Shown here: piece by piece, positions 11,643 through 22,838 of the stretch
Position numbering within the stretch: the stretch's first letter is position 1
Layout: each line of letters starts with the position of its first letter
Assembly: GCF_963678635.1 (NCBI RefSeq)
Contig: NC_087068.1
Coordinates: forward strand, 16,557,872 to 16,621,871
DNA: 64,000 nt
Direction of reading: 5' to 3'
DNA from: Symsagittifera roscoffensis
Taxonomy: Eukaryota; Xenacoelomorpha; Acoela; Convolutidae
Notes under the pieces: generated by a model
Seen by the model: only the letters and a program-made list of their open reading frames with translations
Told to the model about the DNA's origin: nothing
Database searches by the model: none
Made by a program: the position numbers and the translations under genes

Positions 11643-12540
11643 ACAATTCTAAGATTCATGGATTGAGAAAGTTGATGACATTATTTCTAAGGTCTCAACG
11701 TGGTCCTTTTCCGTTAACTTGAAACAGAATGATGACAAGACTGAACTTATGTTTGTTTAACGTGGTAATTCCATCCACAGTATGCCGGGAAATGTTTTAA
11801 TTCAAGGCAATGGGCTTTCTCTATCAACTCATATCAAAAGTTTTGTTTTTATACTTGATGATAACTTGACATATGAAAAGCAAGTTAACAGTGTTTGCTC
11901 TTTTTGTTGTTAGCAGCTTAGGCGCATCTACTTAATTCGAAATTACTTATCATTTAACTGCTGTCATGCCCTTGTACGTGCACTGGTACTTTCACGACTT
12001 GATTTTTGCAACTCAATCTATTTTTACCTTCCTGGTTTTCTTCTTTAGAAACTACAGCGCCTCCAGAACCGCGCCGCCCGAGTTCTGTGCCATTTATCAC
12101 GTCAATCACATTTTACTCGTGTTATAAAAGAGCTCCACTGGTTGCCTGTTTGGTGCAGACTAAAGTTCAAAATCTTGATTCTAATGCACAAGGTTGTCTA
12201 TCATCAGGGCTTCGTTTCTCTTAAATACTTGATCTGTTTGTTCCTGCAACCTTGTCAACTTCGCGTAGTTACCATTGTACAGACTTCTATATCCCCAGAC
12301 CACCCTAGAAGAATGGTGAAAGATCGCTGAGAATAGTTGGGCCAAAACTCTGGAAAAAGCTTCCTGCTGTTCTGAAAAACATTTCTTTGCATTCCAGTTT
12401 CAGAAAGAACTTGAAAACTTATTTATTTAATGAGTCGTTTCTTCCTATTAAATTATACTGCCCTTTTGTGCACTCTGTGTAAAAGGTGCTTAAACACTAA
12501 TTTTTATCATAATATTAATAATAAAAATAATACATGGGTG
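11643..12540 (+). mobile_element. CR1/L2-like LINE, 3' part, resumed after nested insertions
   Basis: The reading resumes at D-N-S-K-I-H-G, the position of the RT YADD-SKI motif. It continues with NLKQNDDKTELMF, LSRLDFCNS, QNRAARVLCHL, HFTRVIKELHWLPV (diagnostic C-terminal block), FKILILMHK, GPKLWKKLPAVLKN and SFRKNLKTYLF. Stops and frameshifts occur near 11758 and 11910. The 3' end (AAGGTGCTTAAACACTAA followed by AATAATAAAAATAAT) resembles CR1/L2-type tails. About 35 codons expected between SSHRTVS at 7543 and this point (GVPQGS through YAD) are missing. Confidence 0.87.
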
Positions 12541-13157
12541 CATACTATTTTAGTGCTACTAATTGAGTTTTTGTGCAGAATGAAATGCCAGATAATAAGG
12601 CACTTTTGAGTTATTAAAAGTTCTACTTGATCTCAGATATTTCAGCGAATGCTGCCTCACCGGAACAAGTTTTTAAAATCCAATTTTACTAATTAGATCT
12701 AACTAAAAATGGTTTGTTGTTAATTTTTGTTATAAATCTGTGCCATTCCCCCGGATTGGCTTCGCGGAACCTTCCGTTGCAGGATGAGGCAGACGTTAGA
12801 GGCCTTAGTGATCGTGTATGGTTGAGAAGGAGGCTAGAATTTTCTGGAATTTTTCAATTTTCGAAAACTCGATTGCAGACAGTCTATTTCTGAGAAATGC
12901 GAAAAATGGCCATTTTGACTGAAAAGTGACGAAAAACACAACAACCGATTTAGTGAGAATCAGTCGAACGAGAACGAAATAAAAAACGAAGCCTCTTATT
13001 GTGACGAAGTAAATGACGGAAGTAAATAGCCAAAAAGGAGGCTTCAGTGGGGAAGAAGGAAGGAGCAGTACCCTCCCGTGCCAAAAATTGGGAGTAATAA
13101 CAACTGAAAAAGCACGGAATCGGAGGCTCGGCCCCTCAGAGACATTATATGGTGAAG
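12541..13157. other. Spacer, no gene seen
   Basis: No ORF above background. A small inverted repeat CTCCCG...CGGGAG-like motif sits near 13073-13092. Otherwise nothing recognisable. Confidence 0.5.
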
Positions 13158-13597
13158 GACTGTAATAAATTGACTTTTAAGCTACTCTGATGTCCTGAAC
13201 ATTTGAGTTAACACCGGTATTATTTGTTATTTTAGAATATGAGTAGCTAGAAAGAGGAAAGGGTCAATCCATCTCCAATGGATTTTATATAGAACTGTCA
13301 CCAAAAACATAGTAAAGTAGGATGTTCGAGCCGTGTCGTGTTTTTAATAGCAATCATGTAGTCTGAGGATATCAGCTATGTAGTTGTATTCGCATGTAAA
13401 CGGAAGCTGATTAAAAGTCGTTTGACTGATGGCCTAAAAATGGTAACTTTTTACTTAGCCCTAGACAGACCAGAAAATCAACTGGCTAGGTCGAGACGGT
13501 GAAAAACGAGTAGAATTTAGGTAACTGACGTCGGCCAGTCGTCTATAGGTACTTTTTCTACGCTCCGTCACTGTGTAGTATTTGGGCGAATGTTACA
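13158..13597 (+). repeat. 435-bp dispersed repeat, copy 2
   Basis: Second copy of the repeat at 3467-3902, with the same orientation and the same abrupt 3' boundary (GGGCGAATGTTACA). It ends 220 bp upstream of the NAPE-PLD-like start codon, so it may overlap that gene's promoter. Confidence 0.85.
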
Positions 13598-13768
13598 ATC
13601 TTTCATTCATGACGAGAGGAGGGAAGCATATTTTTCACGAATTTTTTAATTTGAAGCACGCCTATTTGTTTCTAAGTTTCTTTCTGATACATTGGAATAG
13701 AATGAGGAACAAAAAATTTTTCCCAGCTTGACTTGCTGTAATGTAATCATTAAGTGCTTCGTTTATTT

Positions 13769-13771
13769 TAG
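13769..13771 (+). promoter_or_regulatory. Possible 3' splice acceptor before the NAPE-PLD-like start
   Basis: GTTTATTTTAG ends at 13771 and resembles the acceptors used in CEP95. An upstream non-coding exon, or trans-splicing, could join here, 46 bp before the start codon. There is no transcript evidence. Confidence 0.3.
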
Positions 13772-13817
13772 GGTTAATGGTAGCAAAATTGTTAAGTAAT
13801 GCAACACAGCTTTCAAC

Positions 13818-14984
13818 ATGAGCGTGGAAAGAAAAAGTGTATGTCATCGTTACTTCAATGGAGAATTTTTCAACCCTTGGTCTGAAAAAGTAAAGCGTGC
13901 TCACCAAAGATGCTCTTCAAGTTTTCTTTCTCGTGCATTTACGTTCCGGTCTCCCGCAAGGGACCCTCAATATCCTAACGCACTGTCAACGTCTACTTTA
14001 GACTCTGTGCATGGAGTTGCCATATTTAAACCCAAAGATCTAGTTATGCCGCGCGATGAGCAAGTTAATGTTGTTTGGCTGGGACACAGCTGTGTTTTAG
14101 TGCAATTTGATGGAGTAACAGTTCTCACAGACCCTTCCCTTGAGGACAAATGTGGTAGTGGTGGGCCTAAGCGAGTTCGCAAAATTCCTTGTAAAATCGA
14201 AAATCTCAATTATATAGATTTTGTTATTTTAACATCTGACAGGGCAGAATTTTTAAGCCAGACTACAGTCGTGACTTTGCTCAAAAATCACCCAGATGGT
14301 CATATTAGATGGTATTGTGGCTTGGGTATCGCCAAGACGCTAGAAACATGGGGTTGTACAAATGTCCTTGAGCTTGACTGGTGGGATAGTGATACTTTTG
14401 AAAATATTACCGTACATTTTACACCCGCGCAGAACTGGTCAGGTAGATCAGGTAATATTAATGATACTCTATGGGGCTCATGGGTTGTGAAAGGACCGAC
14501 GAAGAGCTATTTTCATGTTGGTTGTACTGGTTACTGCCAAGTATTTAAAACCATAGGCGATGAGCTAGGACCCTTTTCTTTGGCAACTTTGCCGATTGGA
14601 GGATATGAATGCTTAAAGACCCCCTTATGGTACACTTTAACACCAGCCGAGGCTGTTCAAGTTCACCAAGATCTAAAGAGTCAGAGAAGTGTTGGGATAC
14701 GATGGGGTACTTGGGTTTTATCTAGGGAGTCATTTTACGAGCCGAAAAGGGAGCTAGAAAAGGCTCGAGATGAAGCTGGTCTAGAAGCTGCGTCTTTTGC
14801 GCTGACACGAATTGGGAAAGTTAATAAGATAATTGAGGGAGAAGTTGACCTGGTTAACTCAATATATGAAACTCCCCGCAGAAGTAGGGACACTTCGCTG
14901 ACCCATGGAAGTACCGAGTCGTATACAAGACGGTATCGCAATTCTATTAGGGAATCTATTCAACTGACAGATTCACCAATATGA
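13818..14984 (+). CDS. NAPE-PLD-family protein, predicted pseudoenzyme
   Basis: A single uninterrupted exon of 388 codons (human NAPE-PLD is 393). ATG at 13818 is the first in frame after a TAA at 13797. The family fold is clear along its length: VVWLGHSCVLVQFDG (res. 86-99), VLTDPS (102-107), GPKRVRKIPC (116-125), NVLELDWWD (182-190), LWGSWVV (218-224), TGYC (237-240), GPFSLATLPIGGYE (251-264) and IRWGTWVL (294-301). In NAPE-PLD this fold binds two zinc ions and releases N-acylethanolamines from membrane N-acyl-phosphatidylethanolamine. Here the HxHxDH ligands read Ser140, Arg142, Glu144, Phe145. The other three positions (His253, Asp284 and His343 in human) read Asn206, Cys236 and Arg295. 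Hydrolysis is therefore unlikely, although the frame is intact. The tail after residue 350 is Ser/Thr/Arg-rich. The lack of introns suggests intron loss or retroposition. Confidence 0.92.
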   Translation: MSVERKSVCHRYFNGEFFNPWSEKVKRAHQRCSSSFLSRAFTFRSPARDPQYPNALSTSTLDSVHGVAIFKPKDLVMPRDEQVNVVWLGHSCVLVQFDGVTVLTDPSLEDKCGSGGPKRVRKIPCKIENLNYIDFVILTSDRAEFLSQTTVVTLLKNHPDGHIRWYCGLGIAKTLETWGCTNVLELDWWDSDTFENITVHFTPAQNWSGRSGNINDTLWGSWVVKGPTKSYFHVGCTGYCQVFKTIGDELGPFSLATLPIGGYECLKTPLWYTLTPAEAVQVHQDLKSQRSVGIRWGTWVLSRESFYEPKRELEKARDEAGLEAASFALTRIGKVNKIIEGEVDLVNSIYETPRRSRDTSLTHGSTESYTRRYRNSIRESIQLTDSPI

Positions 14985-16040
14985 AACCTTTCATGTAACT
15001 TATTCAATCCATCTTGTATATTAAGTCATGCAACTAAGATACATGTAGATTGTAAATGTGTTGAATAGATTGTTAAGTATAGTTCTTGTGAAATGAACGT
15101 CGTAATCACAACGAGTTGTTAAATTCCGGAGCACATCTTCCCGACATCTGATGTCGTGTGCTTCTTTATGCAGTAGAAATTATTTTCGCTGTGCAACATG
15201 TTTTTCCGAACTTTCGACTAGAGGCGGAGGAGTGGAAAGAAATTTCAAATTTCAACTTGATCTGAGATTATTTTCCATTTTGGGGGGGGGGGGGGGGTGG
15301 TACTTCAAAGAAAGCTTCGAGAGGATAGCTTATGGCATCTTATTCAAGCATAATTAATCGCGATTCTGATAGGTCGGATTTTTAGCGATTGGGAGTTCGA
15401 AATTATTGTTAGGCGTGTGCTCATTTATGCTTTTGCGATTAGTACATTTTTTCGATTCAATTTTTTTGATAATTTGTTAATTTTGGATGTCTAGTCTTTT
15501 ACGAACCTGCAAATTCAAGATAACTACTTTTTAAACATACACGCTGCTAATAAATGAAATTTTGATAGTTAAAATCAATAATTACACTGGCATGCAAGTA
15601 TACGATTACAACTTAATTATATAAAGGAGTAGGTCATTACTACTATTAACTATAAAAACAAGGACAGCCGGTTATTGTGCAAGTAGCACAGAATATGCCG
15701 GCCATAGTCGTCAAAAACTAAAATTAGAACCGTTTTCAAATTAGAATCGTTTTTTTTCTCCGCGGTGTGATGAAAGGATCTGAAGTGAATCTATAGCTTA
15801 GGCATTTCCAAGAGTCAAAGTAATATAGGCAACTTGGACATAACTTTTTTTCAGAAAAGTGATAGGAAAAACAAAAAAATAAAAACATTTTTTAAAAAGT
15901 TTCAGTTTTTGTATGTTTATGATTTCCAAAATGGTGCAAAAAAACTCCAAGTTTTGCTCGAAATTGAATTATTCGCTCAAAACTGAAATAAAAATGAAAA
16001 GTTAAAAACCATTTTCCTGAAATTTTTTAAGAGTAATGAA
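14985..16040. other. Spacer with a G16 homopolymer
   Basis: A run of about 16 G lies at 15283-15298 within an otherwise AT-rich spacer. No canonical AATAAA follows the gene within about 130 bp. No other gene seen. Confidence 0.6.
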
Positions 16041-16860
16041 CGTTATATAGGTTTTTTTTTTCAGGAAAAAGTCACAAAATTTGTTCAAGCTCAATTTGGA
16101 TTTTTGGCGGTTTGAATTGTGATTTCTTTTTAAGTTCAGTATAATTTTATTGTTGGAGGAAGGCAAACTTCACTATCGAACAGCAAAATTGTATAGGTCA
16201 CGAAAAACATGATCGATTTCTAATTTCGAAAATGGAAATTAATTATCAGATGTCCCAGCTAAATAAAAGTTTTACCTATTGATCCAGTTTTCTCAAATTG
16301 GGTTAACTTTAACAACAAAGTGCCCAAAATAAATTGTTCTACAAATTCAAAGAGCTTTAAGGTGAATAACTTCCTGTGAATAACTTCTTAAGTTAAGTTT
16401 AAATTTGTGTTCAGATTCAAAGTTTCTCACTTTTGGGTTTTAAATGCGTACTCTCTTATTTAGTTCTTGAAGATTTAAAATTTATTTACGCTCAATTTTG
16501 ATTTTTCGTGGTTAGATATTTTATTGAGTTTACTTCATTTCCTTCAACGTAAACTCCGCTATCGAACTACAAAAATTTAAATGTAACAAATAACGTGATC
16601 GACTTCTAATTTTGAAAATTGAATTTAATATTCAGATTAAGCCAATGAAATGAACGTTTTTCCTGTTCAGATTTTTTCAAATTGGGTGAATCTTATCGTA
16701 AAAGGGACGAACATAAGTTTTTCGTGAATTCCAAAGAATTTAAAGAGTAGATATTTTCTCTTTAAAATTTGCAAGTTGAAGTTTTTTTTGGAGAACGAAT
16801 CAGATGTTTTTTTTGTTTCCCTGCGTTCATTTGACTTTTTCAACACTCAAAAGGCTATGT
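16041..16860 (+). repeat. Dispersed repeat family (TTTTTCAGGAAAAAGTC type), two copies
   Basis: Two diverged head-to-tail copies (about 16041-16440 and 16441-16860) share the order: CAGGAAAAAG, GTTCAAGCTCAATTTGG, CTTCACTATCGAACAGCAAA, GTGATCGACTTCTAATTT, CCAGTTTTCTCAAATTGGG. Further copies lie at about 34640-35030 and 37440-37910 inside CEP95 introns. Non-coding. Class unknown. Confidence 0.75.
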
Positions 16861-17034
16861 TAAAGAATCTATTGTTTTATTTGTTTTGTGTTGTCGTTAA
16901 TTTTGCAGTTACTCTGTAAGAGATATACGTCTTGCAAATTTCGCTTATCTTGATGTTTTCTGCCTCATCGAACATTCAGGGAAGGTTATGTTGGGTAATG
17001 AGTAGTTCGACTGGCAAAATTTTGTACTTGAGAA

Positions 17035-17718
17035 GATCTCGTGCATGATCATCTTTTCTGCAAAGATAGCACATTTTTTTCCTCACTTAATATGTCTGTT
17101 AATTTGGGACATGGTAAATTTTGAAATAAGATATGTGAGACAAAACTAGATCTCGTGCATGATCATCTTTTCTGCAAAGATAGCGCATTTTTTTCCTCAC
17201 TTAATATGTCTGTTAATTTGGGACATGGTAAATTTTGAAATAAGATATGTAAGACACAACTAGATCTCGTGCATGATCATATTTTCTGCAAAGATAGCGC
17301 ATTTTTTTCCTCACTTAATATGTCTGTTAATTTGGGACATGGTAAATTTTGAAATAAGATATGTGAGACAAAACTAGATCTCGTGCATGATCATCTTTTC
17401 TGCAAAGATAGCGCATTTTTTTCCTCACTTAATATGTCTGTTAATTTGGGACATGGTAAATTTTGAAATAAGATATGTAAGACAAAACTAGATCTCGTGC
17501 ATGATCATCTTTTCTGCAAAGATAGCGCATTTTTTTCCTCACTTAATATGTCTGTTAATTTGGGACATGGTAAATTTTGAAATAAGATATGTGAGACAAA
17601 ACTAGATCTCGTGCATGATCATCTTTTCTGCAAAGATAGCGCATTTTTTTCCTCACTTAATATGTCTGTTAATTTGGGACATGGTAAATTTTGAAATAAG
17701 ATAAATGAGACAAAACTA
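17035..17718. repeat. 114-bp tandem repeat, 6 copies
   Basis: Units start GATCTCGTGCATGATCAT at 17035, 17149, 17263, 17377, 17491 and 17605, an exact 114-bp period with near identity. The unit end alternates GTGAGAC / GTAAGAC in successive copies, which implies growth as a 228-bp dimer. The array stops exactly where the 4.25-kb duplication begins. No coding content. Confidence 0.96.
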
Positions 17719-18609
17719 TTGCTTGAAAGATCAAAATTCTTGTTTCTATTGGTACAACAGGTCGCACGCAATGTTTTGATTTAATCGCATTAGCAATCTT
17801 GGTGGAACATTCGTTCAATTCTGCTGAAAATGTCCAATTTTTGTTTTCAAAACTCCTGGTTACCTGGCTTGCTTTCTTGTGTAAATTTTTCCTTTATAAT
17901 TAATCTTCTCTTAAACTATTCTCTTCCCAAAAACCAATAAGTTATGTTCTATTAACATTGAAAACAAGTTTGTTTTCATACAATTATTCTAATGCTTTCT
18001 AAAAACCCCTCAATAGAATACGTGTATCATCAGCGAAGTGTAATAAATTTGTGTTTCTTTTGATTTTGTTTTCAAGTAACTCCAATAAAGAATGAAAACC
18101 AAATGTCTAAAAACAGTATCTTGTAGTACGTCATGATTGAGAGCTTCTCAGTCAGAATAACTTTTTTGAAGTGGTTCACACTGCTTACGGTCTCTTTAAA
18201 AGTCCATCAGGAGATTTGACCCATTATTGGGAAACTATACATACAGGTTTTACCACAAAATTGATAAAAAGCAACTTTCGCTGATTGTTTCACTGCAGTC
18301 CGAATTGGGAAACGTTCAATAACATTAAAAAACAAAAATTCTATAATTTGTTTTAAAAGAAAGTGTTCTATGTTTTCTGATGGCCTTTCCTCATTTTGAG
18401 AGTTGGAAAAAAATATGGCCCAGCGTATGCGCTATGCAATTTCAAGTACTCCTTGGCAACCGGGTATAGATCGCCCTTCTGCTGTGATTGAACTTGACTT
18501 GATTGATTTTTAGCTACTGGTATTTACTGGTCAATTCTATCTGCAACTCTAACTATTGTATACATAATTCAATGATTTTAATGGTTTTTTTTTACCTGTG
18601 TTATTTGTC

Positions 18610-19352
18610 AAGTGATGTGTTTAGTGCGTTATCACATGGCACATGTTTTTGAATAGCAATTGCCGCAAAGCTCCATTTTGCATCTGTGTTTGATGTTGTC
18701 TTTTGAAGCTCCACTTTGAAATTTATAGAGCTTTAATATGAACTTCAGTTTGAAAGTGAATCTGAATTTTGAAAATTCCTTGCGCAATACTACTGCCCTT
18801 GGAAACTTTTTCTCATTTAGATGTATTTTATCGAACCAAGTTAATCATAGTTATAGACATTCTTAAGCTTCAAAATGATAAATGTGTTTTTGTTCCCTAT
18901 TCTAGATACTTACAAAAACTTGATTAGGTTTGAGTGAGCTATCATATTACAGATCTTTTAATTGATTGTCGTTCTAACAAAGTTCGAAAGACTTGTGCTA
19001 AAACAAGGTTTGAATTTGTGGTAATTCAGTTTCCGGCGAGGAAACGATGAAATAACGATATTTCACTCTGATTTAACAATTTGTTACACAAACAAACGAC
19101 TGTTATTTCACGAAATTTCCCCCCTTCTAACTGGCGTGAGTTAGTGCTCAACTTAAGTGCTTAATTTCGTTTCTGTGCTCTATTTCTAAATGGAAATTAT
19201 TATCCCGCTTTGTTTCTTATCTATATTTCTAAATGAAGTTTTTTCACGCTTTTTTGGTGGCCTGAGTTTGCTTCGCATTTGGATCCTATGAATCAGTTGA
19301 GATGACCGATACCAACTCAGGGGTCCTTTTTTAAGTATAAGTGAACGAAGTG
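18610..19352 (+). repeat. 742-bp subunit A1
   Basis: Starts AAGTGATGTGTTTAGTGCG and ends GAACGAAGTG. Matches 19894-20635 (A2), 22839-23582 (B1) and 24125-24867 (B2). Two subunits per 4.25-kb unit show that an older subunit duplication preceded the large one. Confidence 0.9.
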
Positions 19353-19893
19353 CCACTTGTAAATATAACCAACTCCAATTTCAGTATATAGTTCTTTTTT
19401 CGTTTTATTTAGTTTTTCTCTCATATCCGCGCAAAATGTTTTGGCTTGTGATATATCGACTTGGTGACTAACTTTTTCAAAACAAAGGTATGAAAGTTTG
19501 TTTTATGTTTTCGATAGTTGAAAAAAAATTGTCGCGTAAGTTGCAATGTTGTGTTTGTGCTGTATCACAAGTGGTGCGAAGCTGCGCTTCGACTCTGTTT
19601 TTTTTTAATTTCCATTTTTTTCTTTTTCACAAGAAAGCAATAAATAGACCCTTATGACTAAAATTATCCGATATGAGTATTTACATGTTTGCAAATTTGA
19701 AAAAAAAAATCAGTTTTTTTTAAACGATTTTGTTTCCTGTGTTATTTGTCAAAACAGTTTTTGATTTAAACTATGTTAAAGATTAGCTGGTTATTATAAA
19801 TACATATATTTTTTAAAAATAGGAAATATACTGCAGTTTTTTTAATAGCTATTTGAAAAAATGTTATTATAATTTTTCGCATTTTTGTATCGC

Positions 19894-20635
19894 AAGTGAT
19901 GTGTTTAGTGTGTTATCACATGGCACATGTTTTTGAATAGCAATTGCCGCGAAGCTCCATTATGCATCTGTTTTATGTTGTCTTTTGAAGCTCCACTTTG
20001 AAATTTGTAGAGCTTTAATATGAATTTCAATTTGAAAGTGAATCTGAATTTTGAAAATTCCTTGCGCAATACTACTGCCCTTGGAAACATTTTCTCATTT
20101 GGATGTATTTTATCAAACTAAGTTAATCATAGTTTTAGACATTCTTAAGCTTCAAAATGATAAATGTGTTTTTTGTACCCTATTCTAGATACCTACAAAA
20201 ACTCGATTGGGTTTGAGTGAGCTATCATATTACAGATCGTTCAATTGATTGTCGTTCTAAGAAAGTTCAAAAGACTTGTGCTAAAACAAGGTTTGAATTT
20301 GTGGTAATTTAGTTTCCAGCGAGGGAACAATGAAATAAGGAATTTCACTCTGATGTAACAATTTGTTACACAATCAAACGACTGTTATCTCACGAAATTT
20401 CCCCCCCTTCCAACTTGCTTGAATTAGTGCTCAAATAAAGTGCTTAATTTTGTATCTGTGCTCTATTTCTAAATGGAAATTTTTATCCCGCTTTATTTCT
20501 TATCTATATTTCTAAATGAAGTTTTCTCACGCTTGATTGGTGGCCGGAGTTTGCTTGGCATTTGGATCCTATGGATCAGTTGTGATGACAGATACCAACT
20601 CAGGGGTCCTTTTTTAAGTATAAGAGAACGAAGTG
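19894..20635 (+). repeat. 742-bp subunit A2
   Basis: Same landmarks as A1. It is followed by a 23-bp mini-repeat ACGAAGTGTTTGTCACTTAC, present twice here and three times after subunit B2. Confidence 0.9.
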
Positions 20636-20798
20636 TTTGTCACTTACATGACGAAGTGTATGTCACTTACGGCCATGAGGATGTTTCGAATTTTTTTCAG
20701 AAAACTGTTCATGCTCAAGTATGATATTAAGCTGTTTGGCTTTTGATTTCTTCTAACGTTCAATTCATTTTTAAACTAAAATGAAGTCAAGTTTAACT

Positions 20799-21498
20799 GT
20801 GCTGATTTAAATTATCCGAATAAAACTTGAAATTTAAAACGCTTCTTTTTCAAATTGGGTTGACTTAAGAAAAAAATCATGATGACAAAATTTGCTAAGA
20901 AACTTTGCAGAAATAATATTTATTTTACAAAATTCGGGTCAAAAATTTAATCCAAAAATGACTATTTGCGGCGTATTTTAGTCAATGAAAAATTACGTCA
21001 ATCAGAAAAAAAACGATTCTTTCAGTTGCTGTAAAATTATATCAGAGTGAGCCTTTTACAAAACCCAACAAAAATTTACAAGGCTATAATCTTCAAAACT
21101 TGGCGCAAACGTCTAAAAGTTGTTTTTAAATTAAAAAAATAGGTACTTTATATAGTGAAACTGACTTTTTTTCCAAATAAATTTAATTATACAAATTGAG
21201 ACAATTATACTCTTCAAAATTTTGTTGGGTTTTGTAAGAAGCTTACTCTGATATAATTTTGTCAGCAATTGAAAGAATAGTTTTGGCGTAGTTTTTGATT
21301 GACTAAAAAACGCCGAAAATGGTAGTTTTGGGGTTAAATTTTGGACCGAATTTGGCATTAAATTAAACCATATTAGTTCTGCTGAAACTCTGATCAAATT
21401 TTGTCATTATCAATTTTTGTCTACAGTCAACCAAAATTGAGAAAAACGTGTTTTAAATTTTTTTTGTTTTATTTTTTCTGGAAAATTGAAATCAGCGC
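20799..21498. repeat. Foldback: ~280-bp inverted repeats around a ~138-bp spacer
   Basis: The left arm (20799-21077) pairs imperfectly with the right arm (21216-21498). Matching blocks run continuously: GTGCTGATTT/GCGCTGATTT, AATTTAAAAC, TTGACAAAATTT-type, GGCGT.TTTTAGTCAAT, ATTCTTTCA.TTGCTG, AAATTATATCAGAGT and TTACAAAACCCAACAAAA. Outer arm sequence resembles the dispersed family at 16041-16860, so the foldback may be two inverted copies of it. Confidence 0.85.
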
Positions 21499-22838
21499 TG
21501 TACTAACGACCAGAAAAAGCAGAGGAAAAACTGTGATAGATTTCTTGTTTCGAATAGACTTCTTGTTTTGATAGATTTCTTGTTTCACTTACTTAGTCTG
21601 GTTTTATAATGAAAGATTTCAAAGTTGTTACGGATACTTATCTATTTTGCCGGTTGAATTTTGATTCCTTTTGAAACTCCTTTTTAAAAAAATACTCCAT
21701 ATACTGGCAAAAAAGTTAGCATAAAAATGTCCAGACAAAAAGTTTCTCCCTTATTTTCCCCGAGCAAGTTTCTTAGTTTCCCCAAAAATGTGAAATTGAC
21801 TTATTGGACTAGTTGATGTCGCTCCATTGCCCGTTGTTTCTGTAAAACGATTGCCCTGTTATAGTAAATTTTAACTAGGTTGCACTCGGGGATATTTTTT
21901 GCTATATTTAGGCTAAAGATTCAAATATACCTAGGCGGTCTTCGACTATTGCTTTGAAGATCAAAATTCTTGTTTCTATTGGTTTAACAGGTTGCACGCA
22001 ATGTTTTGATTTAATCGCATTAGCAATCTTGGTGGAACATTCGTTCAATTCTGCTGAAAATGTCCAATTTTTGTTTTCAAAACTCCTGGTTACCTGGCTT
22101 GCTTTCTTGTGTAAATTTTTCCTTTATAATTAATCTTCTCTTAAACTATTCTCTTCCCAAAAACCAATAAGTTATGTTCTATTAACATTGAAAACAAGTT
22201 TGTTTTCATACAATTATTCTAATGCTTTCTAAAAACCCCTCAATAAAATACGTGTATCATCAGCGAAGTGTAATAAATTTGTGTTTCTTTTGATTTTGTT
22301 TTCAAGTAACTCCAATAAAGATTGAAAACCAAATGTCTAAAAACAGTATCTTGTAGTACGTCATGATTGAGAGCTTCTCAGTCAGAATAACTTTTTTGAA
22401 GTGGTTCACACTGCTTACGGTCTCTTTAAAAGTCCATCAGGAGATTTGACCCATTATTGGGAAACTATACATACAGGTTTTACCACAAAATTGATAAAAA
22501 GCAACTTTCGCTGATTGTTTCACTGCAGTCCGAATTGGGAAACGTTCAATAACATTAAAAAACAAAAATTCTATAATTTGTTTTAAAAGAAAGTGTTCTA
22601 TGTTTTCTGATGGCCTTTCCTCATTTTGAGAGTTAGAAAAAAATATGGCCCAGCGTATGCGCTATGCAATTTCAAGTACTCCTTGGCAACCGGGTATAGA
22701 TCGCCCTTCTGCTGTGATTGAACTTGACCTGATTGATTTTTAGCTACTGGTATTTACTGGTCAATTCTATCTGCAACTCTAACTATTGTATACATAATTC
22801 AATGATTTTAATGGTTTTTTTTACCTGTGTTATTTGTC

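Larger units (their letters stand above)
17721..21950 (+). repeat. 4.25-kb direct tandem duplication, unit A
   Basis: Collinear with 21951-26219 (offset 4230 growing to 4265 through small indels) with only scattered substitutions. The motif CTATT lies at the left edge (17716-17720), at the A/B junction and at the right end. It contains two ~742-bp subunits and a large foldback. Only shadow-like ORFs under 90 codons are present. Apparently non-coding. Confidence 0.95.

Noticed and set aside
21131..21397. 88-codon minus ORF, repeated at 25396-25662
   Set aside because: It is preserved only because the 4.25-kb block is duplicated. It lies in the foldback arm and resembles no protein I know.
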